DNA from: Dichomitus squalens LYAD-421 SS1
Lineage: Eukaryota; Basidiomycota; Agaricomycetes; Polyporales; Polyporaceae
DNA: 46,875 bases
Assembly: GCF_000275845.1 (NCBI RefSeq)
Contig: NW_006766883.1
Span: forward strand, 966,380 to 1,013,254
Direction: 5' to 3'
In this document: positions 10,901 through 24,956 of the stretch, piece by piece
Layout of the letters: every line of letters begins with the position of its first letter
Position numbering within the stretch: position 1 is the first letter of the stretch
The notes under the pieces: generated by a model
What the model was told of the DNA's origin: nothing
Seen by the model: the letters and a program-made list of their open reading frames with translations, nothing else
Database searches by the model: none
Translations under genes and position numbers: made by a program

Positions 10901-13900
10901 GGCAGCCCAGGTAGGGCGAGAGCTGCTTTGACCTCCGACCAGCTGACCGTAACCACTTGACGTAGTTCCTCATCGGCGACGATCTGAATTCCTGCATGAA
11001 AGCACTGAAGTCACAAGACCGCGACAACCTGCACCTTCTGGAGCGCACGAATATTGACCTCCAGGTCCAGAACTCGATCGTGCCGACTGCGTACAACCTA
11101 GCCCGTTTCAAGGTTTCCGGTCACCTTCCGACGCTGGAGGTCAACATGTCAGATACGAAGTACAAGGCGCTGATGCGGCTTATCGACGTCGCGATACCCC
11201 ATTTCGATGACGAGGAAGAGCCCCAAGCTTACGCCATGCGACGCCCGTCCGATACACAGCGGCGCGCTTCAGCGGCATTCAAGATGCCTGCCGGGTTTTT
11301 CGGCGCGTCGACGGAGGACTATGCGCTCGAGAGCGACGATGAGGACCACGAATCTGTCACGTCACCATCAAAGCAAGGGCTACCAGAGCAAGACGAAGCA
11401 GACGAAGAGTCAGAATTCTTCGAAGCAGATCCTGGGACAGCAACAGCACGTATTGTCTTATGCCATGAATCTCCAATAGCATACTGACTAGAAAGGTAGA
11501 GTCCCGCTCTGCATCAGCATGTGGTCGAGGTCAACTTCAAGGTCGACACGCTCCGTGCGTCGCTCTATAAGTCCGCTCAGGATGGCTCGGAGAAGCCCCT
11601 AGGAGATGTCGCGTTCCAAGGTTTCGGTCTCGAGTATGCTATGGAGAAGTACGTCATGAAGGTTGGCGTCAACTTGAGGTATGGCCCTAAAACGCCCGGA
11701 GTGGGAAGCCAAAGGTTGAATTATTTGAAAATAGGTCGGTCTTAATGCACATCAATCAAGTCGGAAAGGATCCGCTCGAGTTCATGTCCTCGGCAACTGG
11801 ACCCACTAACGAGGATCTGCTCATCTTTAAATACACCCGTGTTCAGCAGGCTTCGCCCGAGTTCCAGCCGGTCTATGAGGGCATTGACCAGAACGTCGAC
11901 ATGAAGATCTCGACCTTCTTGTTCCGGGCTGCTCCGGAACCAGTCGTCACAGTCTATGACTTCATCATGACCACCTTTGTCCCCCAGACTGGACAGATCG
12001 AGACTACGCCTCCGAACTCACCGGAAGGCGAGAATGGCCCGCCAGAAATTGTAGTTGAGTCTGGTGTCTCCGCGCAAAAGATTCGGGTTCTCTTAACCCT
12101 CGCCAGTATCCAAGGTATGTCTGAACTGCAAGCTTTGGGGAGACTCATCCAGTTTACGCCAGCTAGTCAACCTCATCAATGATGATGTGCAGATCGCGAC
12201 TCTATCTCTGTCCACAGCCTATGTCGCCATCCTCCTCCGGTCGAACACGATGCGCATCAACGGGCGTTTAGGGAGCCTCGCTTTGAACGACGACTCCTCG
12301 ATCAACACTGCGTCTCCCGATTTCAAACGGATTCTGTCCATCGAAGGGGACAACTTTGCCGACTTCACGTATCAGACTTACGATCCCTCCGATCACGAGA
12401 CTTACCCTAGTGTAAAGTCATCGTTCTCGTTGCAAACAGGCTCGCTGAAGGTCCATTACCTGGAACACACCCTTCATGACGCGTATGCCTTCCTCATGAA
12501 GCTTGCCAAGCTGAAAGGCTTGTACGATGCAGCGACTGAGGTTGCAGTACAGCGAGCTTCTGAGATCGAACGCATGAAGTTCGACGTCTCCATTAGCACG
12601 CCCATCATTGTGTTTCCGTCTGATGCTCAGCATTCTGTGGACGTTCTTACTCTTCGTCTCGGTGCTCTAAGTGCTCGCAACGAGTACAATACCGACGACA
12701 ATCGCATCACTGCGGGTCTGCATGGCATACAACTCGCGTCCCAGCTGTATCACGATAACCGGCGTGCGGAGTTGAAGATGGTTGACGACATCGACATCGA
12801 CGCTGAGGTCACTCAGAAGGTCAACATCGACCGGTCAAAAGACAATGATTACCCGGCTGTGCAAGTGAGCTTCACCCCATCATGCCCATGCAGGGAATCT
12901 GTTTATCAGTCTGTTTGTAGGTTGCCGTCAAGATCTCCGACGTCCGACTTCACCTGACGCAGACCCAATATTGCCTTCTCATTGCTCTCTTGCAGTCCAT
13001 CCCAAAGGTCTTCGCAAACGTCTCAGAAGTCGAATTGGATTCTCCTCAGCTACCCTCCCCTGTGCCCGTGTCTGACAGCCAAGCCCGCGAACAGACCACC
13101 GACGCAGTCGCGGGGGTTGACCTTCGACCCGAAATTTCCGCTCACTCCTCGTCAGGAGAAGCTCCTCCATACACTTCCTTGGATCTTGTTGTAACGATTG
13201 GTGCCGTGAAGTTGCATTTGTACGACGCATCGGCAACGGCCCCGGAGGATGTGAAGGAGCACGGCATAGCGAGGTTCGCTTTGAACGACAATAGTCTCCG
13301 ACTCAAGACGCTGTCCGACGGTGCTCTCGAGGCGCAGATTGTGTTGAAATCTGTGACGATGAGCAATACTCGTCCTGGGAACTCGAAATTCCGGGAGATC
13401 ATGCCAGCCGCACAACATGAACGCAACCAAGTCATGCTGCTTTATACCATGTCTGGTGGTCAGGGGAGTCAGAGCCTTGCTGTGGTCACTATCGACTCTC
13501 CAGAAGTTATTTTCGCGGTCGACCCCGTCATAGCACTGCTCGAGTTCTTCACGAGCGCCTTCATCGCTCAGAATGGGGATCCCGACACGGAGACTGAAAG
13601 TGTCTCGAGCCCGGAGACCCAGACGACGTCCACTTCCAGTAGCCTCGATTTCCGGATCGACTTGCATGATGCTTCAGTTAGTATCCTCGAGGACGACACG
13701 AATGCCGAATCGCAGGCAATTCGTTTGACCGTCAAGCAGCTGCTTGTCTCACAGCAGGTAGGCCACTGCGCTCTTTTGCATTGTGATGGAAATCTAACAA
13801 TATGCAGGGGGTATTCGCGGTGAGCGTAAACCATGTTGGCATGTCTCTTACGCGCATGGGGAAGCCAGCCGAGAGTGTCCGGTTCCTCGATGAGTTGGAC

Positions 13901-16900
13901 CTCACTTTCACCCTGGACAGTCGGGCTTCGGAAGCACATCACTCCACCAGCATTGAAGTTACTGCGCTGCCCGTTGTCTTCCGTGCTTCATACCGGGATA
14001 TTATGCTCATCATGACCATTGTCAACAAAGCGATTGACCTTTACGGCGAATCGATCCAGTCGCAGGACGAGTCAGAACCCGACAAGACTCTTACTCGACC
14101 AGGATTGACGTCAAGGAAGATCTCGCGACCTACAACCTCCCGTGCACAGCCCATCGGGAGTGCACGCGTCATGATGAACAAGGAGCAGGTCAGTACGATA
14201 CTCCTGGCCGTGACTAGCACCACCTAATAGTATGCGGCTAGTTCAAAGGTTCATTCGAGGGATTCCGGCTTGTCCTCATTGGAGATCTGCACGAACAACC
14301 GCTCTTGCATCTGAGAATCAAGCCTTTCATTCTTGGGGCAAAAGATTGGTCCGGAGAGGTAAGATTAGGCAAGCTCGGACGGGCTGGCTACCCCTTAATT
14401 TTATTCTCAGCTGCAAGCAATGTCAACGCTCTCGATGCACATCAGTTATTGGAACATTGCAAACTCGCATTGGGAACCTCGTATGTCCTTGCATGAGCTC
14501 TCTTCCATGCTGTGCTCACCAACAGGATATAGTTATTGATCCATGGGTGTTCACCGCCTCGGTATGTGACCATACAAGAGGAAACGCAACATCATGCTTA
14601 CAATCAGGCAGGTTGCGAAGGAGACCCCATCGAGTGGCATCAAGGTTTCTGTCAACGCGAATCAGCGCCTAGATGTCAACGTGACGTTGAGCTTTGTCGA
14701 GCTAGTCCTGGCGTTTGCGTCTATGCTTGGCACAGAAGGAGAGCAGGTCTTGAAGAACGCGCGTGGCAGCTATGCGCCATACAAGATCTGGAATCGAACG
14801 GGGTACCCGCTGTTCATCTGGTCTGACACAGAGGGTAGCAATGGCACCAAAGACACCGCTGCCAAACAAGTTCCAAACGGGAAGACGATTGACTGGCGGT
14901 TTGACGATTGGAAGACCATGCGAGAAGTAAGTACAAGTTGTAGTTCGCCATCGTTTGATACTCATCAGCTCACTATCCCCAGCATGTCTCGTCGAGTGGA
15001 CACAACAGCATTGGTGTACAGATCGTGGGTAAGCAGTGGGAACATCTCCGCAGCGTTCCGGTAGACCGAGAAGGAGAGTACACGTTCTCGCTGCGGCCAC
15101 GCACGGGAAAATACGCACATCGTCTTGTCTGTGAAGTCAAGGTAGAAGGCAACGCGAAAACTGTCGTTTTGCGGTCAACGTACAAAGTCGAGAACAACAC
15201 GCTCTACCCGCTTGAGTTGACCTTGGTGGATGAGACTGGCCAGCCGGTGTATGCGGTCGAGAAGATCGGTAGGTGGCCCTCTTATCGGTGTGGCATACCC
15301 ACCTGATGTGCTTGCCTTTCGCTCTAGTCCCGGGTCAAGACTATGCCCTCCCCCTCGAGGCTGTGAACCAATGCCGCGTGAGGGTTCAGCCTGATCGTAA
15401 GTCATGCGTTTAGGATTCTGTATTAGGGGGGATAATCGAGTTTGTCGCAGAGGGCTTCGGTTACAAGTGGTCTCCGGCTGTCCGATGGGAGGATCTCATT
15501 GCCAAGCGTGGCTTTACTCTCCGCTGTCCACATACTGATCAGAACGAGGCCGCATTCAGGTTCCAGGCATGGGCAGAGGCAGATGCAAATGATATCGCAT
15601 CTCGGTGAGGCATTGCAATGAATCTTCGGTTGCTTAGCTATCCAACTCATGGTCTGCTAGTAAACTTCCCCGTATTTCGCTTAAGCTCCGAGCACCGATT
15701 GAGCTCGAGAATCTCTTGCCGTACAACCTCGAGTATCGCATCTACGACAAGGATACCGACCAAAACTGGAGGAGTTATCTGCGCAAGGGAGGAATCATGC
15801 CAGTCCACTCGGTTGAACTGGGACATCTCATTCTGCTCAATATTCATGTCCAGGACACAGGTGAGGAGCGCGGTCGTAAGGCGATGTATATATATTGAGC
15901 GTCCCTTAGTGTTCAAGCCAAGCGACTTCGCTATCATCAACACCGACGGCAACTCCGACTTCGATGTCGAAAGCAAACTGGTCCTGAGAGACACCCAAGG
16001 GCGTAGGTTGGACCTAAAGTTAAATTACATGTACGTCCTTTGCTGTATGTCAATATCATGCGTTCTGATCACTTTCACAGACATTACCCCAACTCGGGTG
16101 GTTCTTTCAAGGTCCAGGTCTATAGCCCGTACATAGTGCTCAACAAGACTGGGTTGCCATTTGGTGTGCGCCCTTCGCGAACTCGAGTGGGTGCGCCGTC
16201 AGAAATTGCTGGAGAGACCCGTGAGGGTAAGCTAGGTTCACAAAGTAAGGTGCGCCCCTCACTGACATAGGTCTGTGCATGCAAGATATTCTCGCGAAGC
16301 CGCTTCCATTCAGTACGTGTATGAAGGTTGTGTAGCGATCAAAGTGCTAACATCAGCATGGTGCAGTGTTGTCGCATCCTACGGACAACGGGAAGGACTT
16401 CTCATTCAAAATCGGCGAGTCTATGTGGTCCCAGGTAAGCCATTTGTCATCTCTCATGGTAGGCACACATCCACTCACGTACTTCACAGGGCATCAGCCT
16501 CGATGCACCTAGAGCGGAGACCAGACTCGTCATGCTCCACCAACAGAACAGATCAGACGAGATTCACACAGGGTTATCATGGGCCGAGGGACTTGGAAAG
16601 TACAAGCTGACGAAAGTGATCACTCTGGCGCCGCGGTTTATCGTCAAGAACAACTTCTCTAAGCCTCTAGCGATACGGGAGCATGGCGTGGCTCCTCGCG
16701 ATCGCGCGGCGGTGGAACCCGGAGAGCGCCGTCCTCTAAACGTCTTACGTTTTGGGGAGGATAAGTTACTGACAGTGGCGCTTCCTGGTCTCAATGCACA
16801 ATGGTACGCTATCAGAAGAAATGAAGGACGCTTACATGTGCTGATATCAGGGATCAGGTCCGCCCCGATCAACTTGGAGGATATAGGCACGATACACTTC

Positions 16901-19895
16901 CGCCTTCCTGCGTCGGAAGACAGTCAACAGATTCGCCTGATGCGCGCGGATATCAAGATTGAAGGGCCTACGATTTTCGTGTTCTTGGACGAGGCGACTG
17001 AGGGATGGCCGTTCAAAATCGAGAACGAGAGCGACCTGACTTTCACTATCCACCAGACAGTAGGTGTCTTGTGTCATTAACTCAGGAACATCCCCATAGC
17101 CGACATTTGTTGTAGGACCAAGCTCGTCTCAACGCAGGCCCAGGAGCCAAACCTCCACCTTCATATACTGTGGCACCAAAGAACAGCATTGACTACGCGT
17201 GGGACTATCCGGCTGCCAGAGACAAGAAAATCATTCTCGCCGTGAATGGGTCTCGCCGTGACGTTGACATCATGGAGATCGGCGATCTCGTGCCCTTCAG
17301 AGCTGCTGTAAGTTGTTTGACTACTGGTATTGGTAAGATGCTGCATCTCGAGTACACACAGACTAGCCGTGGAACGCGCATTGTCTCGTTGGATGTGCGG
17401 GCGGATGGTCCCAAGCAAGTCTTGCGCATCAGCAATTACAATGCGGAGCTCAGTCTTTACAAGCCGCGGCGCCGCAGTACTGCTTCGCTAACCCGGCAGG
17501 ATTCGATGAGCAGCAGTCAGGATGCGTTCGAAGCTATTCAAGAGACCGTGGCTCCTGTGTTAACCGTGGCCTTGGACTTGCACGGTATTGGTGTCTCCCT
17601 GATCAACAAGCAGATGGTCGAAGTGGTGTACACGTCCCTCAACGCCCTCAAGTTTGAGTACGCAAGCAATCCGGTCGCACAGTCTGTCACGCTGTCCTTT
17701 GGAAATTTGCAGATCGACAACCAATTGCATGATGCGCTCTTCCCTGTACTCCTTCAACCCACACCGATCACGCAAGAGTCCAAGAGCGTCGCAGCACTTC
17801 CCACTGTCCAGGCGTCCTTCATCTGGCTGAATGATCAAGGTGAGACTTGACGAGTCTTGTATAAACGTGGGCTGATTGTCTGTGTTAGAGCACGGCGTGT
17901 TCTTTATCAAGTACTGTTCCGTGCTTTTGCAAGCCTTAACAGTAGAAGCCGACGAAGATTTCTTGTTCGCACTGTATGACCTAACGAAGATCAAGGGTGC
18001 ATCTTGGGACGTCGCTCAGGAAGAGTAAGCCTAAGGTGTCGTTTAAAAGCGCATCCACTCATTCTCTTGCAGTGTTCTATTCGAGAATCCCGAAGACATT
18101 CCGGAGCCCCAAGAGACGAGCTCTGGGCTCGACCTGTACTTCGAAGTCCTTGAATTGCAGCCCATCAAGCTGTCGATATCATTCATGCGCACAGAACGGA
18201 TCAGCAGCGAGGATCAGTGAGTCGTATCACCCATGGCATGGTCCTCACAAGGGCTTACACGATATATTAAGACTCATGCTGCGCAATCCCGCGGCTGTGG
18301 TACTCAATGCAATCACAATGGCTATCGGCAACGTCAACGACGCACCTTTGGAGATGAACGCTCTTGCTATCAAGGACATGCGATTGACCCTACCAGACCT
18401 CCTGAATCGAATCACGCATCACTATCGCCAAGAAGTTCTACGACAGCTTTACCGTATCCTGGGCTCCGCGGACTTCATTGGAAACCCTGTCGGCCTCTTC
18501 ACTAACGTCAGCTCTGGTGTCGCCGACATCTTCTATGAGCCGTTCAATGGTGTCGTCATGCATGGTAACAAGGATATCGGCATTGGGATAGCGAAGGTTA
18601 GCCGTCCGCATGGTGCGTTCTGAGCGGCAGCTTGAACGTTCTTTTATCTAGGGTGCTGCGAGCTTTGTCAAGAAGACAGTGTTTGGGGTCTCTGACAGTT
18701 TCACAAAGTTCACCAGTAGCGTCGGGAAAGGTATGCCCACACACTACATCTGCATGCACACGTGGTTGATAATGCGGTCGTTTAGGCCTGTCGGCGACAA
18801 CTTTCGATTCTGAGTACCAGCTGCGTAGAAGGATGAACCAGAGACGGAACCGACCTCGACATGCCATGTGCGTGTATCACAGACCGTGCTGATTAGACAT
18901 GCTCACAGGCCTATAGCTACGGTGTTGCTGCCGGTGCTGAGGCGTTTGCAAGCAGCGTGGTCAGTGGTGTCGAAGGAGTCGTTGTGAGTGTGATGAGCAC
19001 TTGTATTTCTGTGGCCCTCTGTGACCCAACTGATGTCGCCCAGTTGAAGCCAATTGAAGGAGCAGAGTCCGAAGGAGCCAAGGGCTTCTTCAAGGGCATG
19101 GGCAAGGGGTTGATTGGGTGCGTTTGGGGTCGCCAATTGAACAAGTCCATATCAACTGACGCATGCAGCAGCGCTGTCACGAAACCAGTCATCGGAGTGT
19201 TCGACTTGGCTTCCAACGTCGGCGCAGGTAAGAGCTCCTTTAAGCTAGGTTGTACTCGCTTCTCAAGCGCATTGCAGGTATCCGTAACACTACCACCGTA
19301 TTTGACAACCCCGATCGGGACCGGGTCCGTTTGGTGAGGATTTTTGAGCTGACATTGTAGGCTCCCGCTGACAGTTGTCACTCGCCTCCAGCCTCGTCTG
19401 ATTCCAGCGGATGGTGTGCTTGTGGTGAGTGCAGTGCGTTGCGTCATTTTAGTGCGGCGAGGACTCAGATCCCTTTCCAGCCCTATTCAGAACGCGAAGC
19501 CCTGGGTCAATACTGGATGAAAGACTTGGAACAAGGTGCCTTCCGCGGCGAGACCTACGTCGCTCATATCAGTTTGTGATCCCATGAGTCTGAGCACTCG
19601 CGTGATATCACTGACAACCATCGCAGATCTTCCTGGCGGCGACAATGTTGTGCTACTAACGACGACAAAGGTCATCTCCTTCTGGTCCAACAAGCTCAAG
19701 CTGGAATGGGAGCTGCCGTTCACACAGGTGCAAGGTGTGACAATTGAAGACACAGGCATCAAGTTCGCGCACAAGGGCGGGAAGCAGCACGACAAGTTCG
19801 TCTTCATACCCGACAAGAGTTCCCAGACATGGTTCTTCTCTCAGGTTGCCTCGGTGGTGAAGGCATTCAATGCCAGACGACGCATGGACTCATAG
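7997..19895 (+). CDS. VPS13: Vacuolar protein sorting-associated protein 13 (bridge-like lipid transfer protein)
   Basis: VPS13 is a long hydrophobic-groove protein that moves bulk phospholipid between membranes at ER, mitochondrial, vacuolar and endosomal contacts. The ATG at 7997 opens the chorein N-terminus (LFNRVLAPYVENLDMNQVNYGIGQG after the first intron). VPS13-type motifs follow, including LSKLRLKKGALDKFRLPVDV and TVRNIHIRYEDK near 8690. Repeating-beta-groove sequence fills about 9-14.5 kb, with acidic low-complexity linkers near 11330-11440. The VAB adaptor-binding region lies about 14.6-17.3 kb (WNRTGYPLFIWSDTEG, PFKIENESDLTFTIHQT, IDYAWDYPAARDKK). The DH-like/VPS13_C region is about 18.2-19.3 kb (SADFIGNPVGLFTNVSSGV, KGFFKGMGKGLIG). 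A C-terminal PH-like domain ends at TAG 19893. With an estimated 40 or more introns of about 50 nt, the product is about 3,100-3,200 aa, matching the family (yeast about 3,140). Confidence 0.96.
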
Positions 19896-20354
19896 ATGCC
19901 CTTATCTCCCCACTATTCTCCCTCCCCGTCGGACACTTCCCTCTCGCTCTGCCGCTGTCGATAGCGACGACTTCTGTGGACGATTAAATGCATTCTTAGA
20001 CTGTAATCGGATCATGTACCATTCAAGATGTACCAATCTATGAGATATGAGATACGGATGACCGGGGTGTGCGGAATCAGGAACGAATTCGGTCAGCGCA
20101 ATGTAACATGCAACGAATGCAACGCAAGCACGTCAACTATCGATCGAGTATGAACTATTAGATCAACCAGATCTAATGAAGCTAAGTATACACACGTAAT
20201 CGGAATTTGGGGCAACGAACTACGAGACGAGAGGTGGTGGAGGTACTACGACAGTGGGCGACGACTGCTAGCAAGCTGGGTGAAAGCAGGCCGGAAATTA
20301 ACACATAAACTAAGATGATAAATAGCTACGAAGGCGCAGCTCGACGCCCGACGC
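19896..20354. other. Convergent intergenic region (VPS13 and DENN gene 3' ends)
   Basis: About 460 bp between two convergent stop codons. It is AT-richer than the flanking exons and has no long frame. It should hold both 3' UTRs and polyadenylation signals. Confidence 0.6.
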
Positions 20355-23300
20355 TCACGCGCGGCCGCCTACGGTGTCCTCGCTCCCGCGCGAGACGAGC
20401 CGGTGGTACTTGGCGTTCGTCGCCGTGCTCGTGCTAAAGTTGCGCTCGCGGCCCTTGAGGGACCCGTCCTGGCGCACGCCGAACTCGTCGAGGTGGTCCG
20501 CGGCGCTGAGGTTGGTAGGCGTGCCTTGCTCGGAGTGCTCGTCGGGGTCATACGCCTTCACGCCACATTGTTCGAGACTGCCGTAGCTGCCTCGCGGGCT
20601 GGTAGAGTACGCGCTCTGGAAGTCGCTCTCCTCGTCGTCCGTGACCACGCTAGCCCCAGGAGTCAAAGAGGGCGTCGTGGGCGTCACGGCCGATGGAGAG
20701 ATCGCGCTGATTGATGCGGTGGAGGGGATCCTACGCACATCGAGTAATTGGTTCGAGGTCACGACCTGGGGACGCGAAGGCTTCTCCTCAGCGACCTCGG
20801 TTTTGGTCTCGCTCTCGGACGCGGACGGGACGTCCTTGGCGGTGGCGGTAGCGGTAGTCGCGCCGCTGCCGCGTCGGATTGGGGTCGAGCGACCGGTACC
20901 AAAGGGAGAATCAGTAATACTCCGATCCTTCTTGCTATGCGTCCTGCTGTGCGTCTTGCGGTGGCGAGACCGGATCCGGTGAGTGGACTCGGAAAGCTCG
21001 CTCTCACTAGCATGACCTTCAAGCGAGCGACGATACGCGTCAGACGCAAGCGCAGACTCGAGCTACAAACGAACCCGATCAGCCGCAGGCACGCCAACAA
21101 AACATAATAAACACGACACGAACCTTGCGCTGGATCTGAAGCACCTTCTGCGCGATCTTGTCGCTCTTCTGGCTGATCCCCTCATCGACGGCCTTCATGC
21201 CGTCGTGCTGCTCCGCCTCGGCCCCCGCCGAGAACCGCTTCGCCTTCTTCTCCGCCACCTGCAGGTGCTCGTCCGACTCCGGCTCGTCCACCTCCACGAG
21301 CGTGCCGGTCACCCTCTCCGTCTTGATCAGGTCGTCCCCGTTCGCGAACGACTCGGCCAGCGTCGACTCCGTGCTGAACGAGCGCAGCGGCCGCGCCCGC
21401 GCGTCGCTGCCACGGCGGTGCGCACCCCCGCTGGCGCTCGGGGCCGAGCGCGTGGACAGGCGGCTGCTGGGCCGCGAGCCCCCGTAGTCCGAGTCGTCGA
21501 CGTCGACGGCCATGTGCGCGAGGGCGCGCTCGATCTGCGCCTCGACCTCCGCGATCATCTCCGCGCGCTCTTCTTCCATCCGCTCCATCTGCTCGCGCAT
21601 CGCCTCCAACTCCTCCAACGCCGCCTTGTGGGCCTGCTCCGTCTCGCTGAGTTCTAGCACGCGCGAAGAAGCGGGGTAGGGGCAAGGCACGCATTAGCGT
21701 AACTACGCAGGGGCAACGGAAATAACAAAAACAGAGCACTAACGGTTCTGCAGCTTGGACTTCTCCGCGGCCGTCATGGTGATCATGCTCGACAGCCGCT
21801 TCGTCTCCTTCTGCTCCTTGTTGATCTTCGCGCGCAGGTCGCTCGCCTCCGTGCTCAGCTTCTCCGCGTACTGCTCGAACGTGACGAACTTGTCGCGCCA
21901 CAGGTCCGACTCGGTCATCAGGAAGTTCAGCCGGCGCGACAGGCGGCCGATCTTCGTCTCCAGGTCGTCGCGCGCGTCGACGAACGCCGACGCGCGCTTG
22001 CGAATGGAAAGCTGGATGTGCTGCTCGGCGACGGTGAGGCGCGGGGGCGTGCGCACGCTGCCGAAGGAGCTGATGCGCTTCAGAAGCGAGGGCTTCTTCA
22101 TCTTGTCCGCGAGGACGCTGTCGAACGCCTGGATGATGCGCGTCGAGTGCCACCATTCCGGGGGTTTCACCATATCCGCGACTGCCGTCGACGCGGCGCC
22201 GCGCTTCGCCTGAATCTTGCAAACGGGGCGGAACCTGCCCGCAGGGAAGGCCTCTTTGAATTCGCTGTGATGACGTTAGATTCCCTTCCGGCTCGCGGCA
22301 GAAGCACACAACGTACCTCGGAACACAGTGGTCGGGATGGTAGTGGGGCTCAAAGGCGGCCAGCAGCCTCTGACGGTACCGGTCGCGCTGCTGCTTGGAA
22401 GACACGACGCCTGGCGGAGGAGAGGCGCAATTGAGGTAATTGATGTCCCTGCACGTCGAACCCTCGCGCGTTAGCACACCGATCGAAGCAGGTCGATGCG
22501 ACGGAGATAGCGGAACTCACAGATCCACGACGCACACCTCCGGAGAAGGACGCACAGCGTATCGGGACTCAGTCGCCAGGCCGATGATCCACGGGCCCGG
22601 GTCGTCAATGTAAATTTTCGCGTCGCGGGAGTGCACGGCCGACAAGGCGACGCCGCTCCAGCCACGTAGCTCGACGAGATACTTGATAGTGAGGACCGCG
22701 ATGCCGAGCATAGCAGGATGGCGCGAGAAGAACAGAACGCGGCCCGTCGGCGCCAAGGCGATCTGCGAAACGAAGCCGTCAAGCACGCGCTTCGAGAGCA
22801 GAGCGAAACGGAGAGACTGACCTCGCAAATCGTCAGGATGTTGTCAATATTCAGACACTTGAACACGGGCCACATGGTAAAGTTGACGTCGACCAAACCC
22901 CGACCGAAGTCGAGGCCACCAGGGAAGCGTGCGACGACTTCCAGGCTCGTCTCGGCAGCGCCGTTGTTCGACGAGCTCGAGGTCGGCGACGCGTCCAAGC
23001 GGACGAGCTCGCCGGGGCGGGGTGCCGGGTGCGACAAAATCTTGCTGATCTGGAGGGTGTGCGACTGGACGTCCTTGGAGAAGCGCGCCCAGGAGAGCGT
23101 GAGATAGTCGCGCATGAGGTCGTAAATCGGGAAGCGCGACACCAACGCTAGAAGGCAGACACGACGTCAACTCAGCTTCTCACCCCACCGCTTCCATGCC
23201 AAACCCAAAATTTGTCCACTCACTCAACGCGTACGGCAACCAGAAGACCGCGTCGCCGGGCAAGAACAGCGTGCTCTCTCCGGGGGTGTGTCCGACGGTG

Positions 23301-24956
23301 CTCGCGACCTCGTAGTCGCTCTCGCTCACCGCGCCCCCCTCGCCGTCCGTCTCCGGGTCCCAGTCGGTCTCTGCGTCCGTGCCCGGCCCCCAGGGGCCCC
23401 GCGCGCTCGCCTTGGCCCGACGACGCGCCTGAATGGCAGGATCGCTCGGCGCGTCAGACGCGGACGCGTGACCCCTGCGACGGGACGGCACGAGACTCTG
23501 CCCGCTCTCCTTCCTCGCACGGCCCGCTTCTAGCGTGCGGCGGATCGCGGCCGTGCGCTCGGCGTCCGCGTGCGACCACACCGTCAGACAGACTCCGTGA
23601 TAGGTTATCTGCCCGCCACTGCCGCCGTTCAGCCCGGAGCCGAGCTCAGCCTGCGCGCGCGCGCTCGCGCCGTGGCCGTTCGGCGAGAGGAAGGCGGACG
23701 GCGGGCCGAGATACGCTGACGACGGCCGGGCGTGGCGCGAGAACGGGTCGTCGTTGTACGGGTAAGCGTACGAGACGTCTGTCGTGGTCGTTAAGACGGA
23801 GGCGCGCAGGACGTCGGTCGAGGGGCTGGGCCCGAGCGGCGTCGAGGGCGCGGGGAGCGTGAACGTGAAGTTGTGCACCGTCGACGCGGGCTGCAGGGTC
23901 GACGCGATGATCTCGACCTCGCGCGTGAAGGAGAGCTAGAGTGACGTTTCATTTAGCTACAGTTTGACGGGACTGCGGGAGCGAGGCGCGAGGGGGAATT
24001 GGCGGACATACCTTGAGTGCCTTGGAGAGCATTTTCCCGACCTCTTGCTTGCTCAGGTGCCCGGACGAGGAGAAGACGCCGTCCTCGGCCTTGTTCTTTT
24101 TCTTGCGTTTTCCTCCTCCTCCACCCGCGCCGGGGCTGATGGTGCTGCCCAACACCTCAGGGCGCCACCAGCGGCCGACCGCCCCCTCGCTATGGTGCAG
24201 GCCCATGACCGAGTCCGGGTCGGCGAGGGTCCATGTATGCGGACTCTTTGGGAGGCCAGAAACAACATAGAGGGAGGCGAGGGGCAGAGTCGGGCCCGAC
24301 TGTGAGGGGGGCGGCGCACTGACCGAGGGGGGTGCAGAGCGAGCGGAGGCGACCGAGTTGCGGTTGCTGCCTGGGATGGGCTCCATGCTCTGGCGGTGCC
24401 TGATGCCGAGGATGCGGGAGGCCTTGTCTGAGCGGGCGGGGACGACGGCGTTCTCGACGGGGCCGTGTGTGGGGAGGTCGACGGTGACGTACTCGAGCTC
24501 GTCGTCGAGGGCGGAGTGGAAGGAGGGCGTGGAGGGGTTGTTGCTGTGGGAGCGAGCATTGGTCGCTGCTGGCTCGCGGAGCTGTCCCTGGATGTGTCCG
24601 GATCCGAACAGAGGTTCGTCCTTGTTAGTCGCCCCGCTGCCAGTCCCCGAAATGGTGATGATCGGCTCAGGCGCCGGAATCGCTCGCGGCCCACGACGCC
24701 CCGCGCTGGCCCCTACGCCCGTCGCTGTTGCCGAGTGCGTGCTCGTCGCAGAGCGCAGGCTGAGACTCGACTTGACGGTCGTCCTGCGCGACAGGAGCGA
24801 GCCCGTGTTGTTGCTGTTGTTGTTGGCGTTCTTCGTCCCAGCGTCGTCGTCCGAGAAGCGAGACTTGGAGATCTTCTCGCCGATGGGTGGACCTGGCGTG
24901 GCAGAGACGGCGAGCGGCTGCACGGGCGGTTTCGCCCTCGTGCGGGGACTGTGCAT
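20355..24956 (-). CDS. DENN (AEX-3) domain protein, putative Rab guanine-nucleotide exchange factor
   Basis: DENN proteins generally activate Rab GTPases in vesicle traffic; that role is inferred from the family. The start at 24956 (MHSPRTRAKPPVQP) opens a long polar, serine-rich leader. The uDENN part follows (ELEYVTVDLP near 24490; LASLYVVSGLPKSPHTW near 24270; LSKALKLSFTREVEIIASTL across an intron near 24000). The cDENN core spans about 23250-22500 (GDAVFWLPYALSLVSRFPIY, TMWPVFKCLNIDNILTICE, RVLFFSRHPAMLGIAVL, WSGVALSAVHSRDAKIYIDD). dDENN-like sequence follows (YRQRLLAAFEPHYHPDHCVP). A heptad-rich coiled coil, about 22050-21500 (DDLETKIGRLSRRLNFLM, ALEELEAMREQMERMEEE), leads to a disordered serine-rich tail and TGA at 20355-20357. 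About 1,350 aa and eight or so introns. A basic KRKKKNK insert sits within uDENN. Which Rab it serves cannot be told. Confidence 0.9.

Noticed and set aside
21182..22477. 431-codon minus-strand frame overlapping the DENN gene
   Set aside because: It is an alternate frame of the GC-rich DENN exons; its translation is low-complexity Arg/Gly/Ala sequence, while the other frame gives the coiled coil and cDENN motifs.
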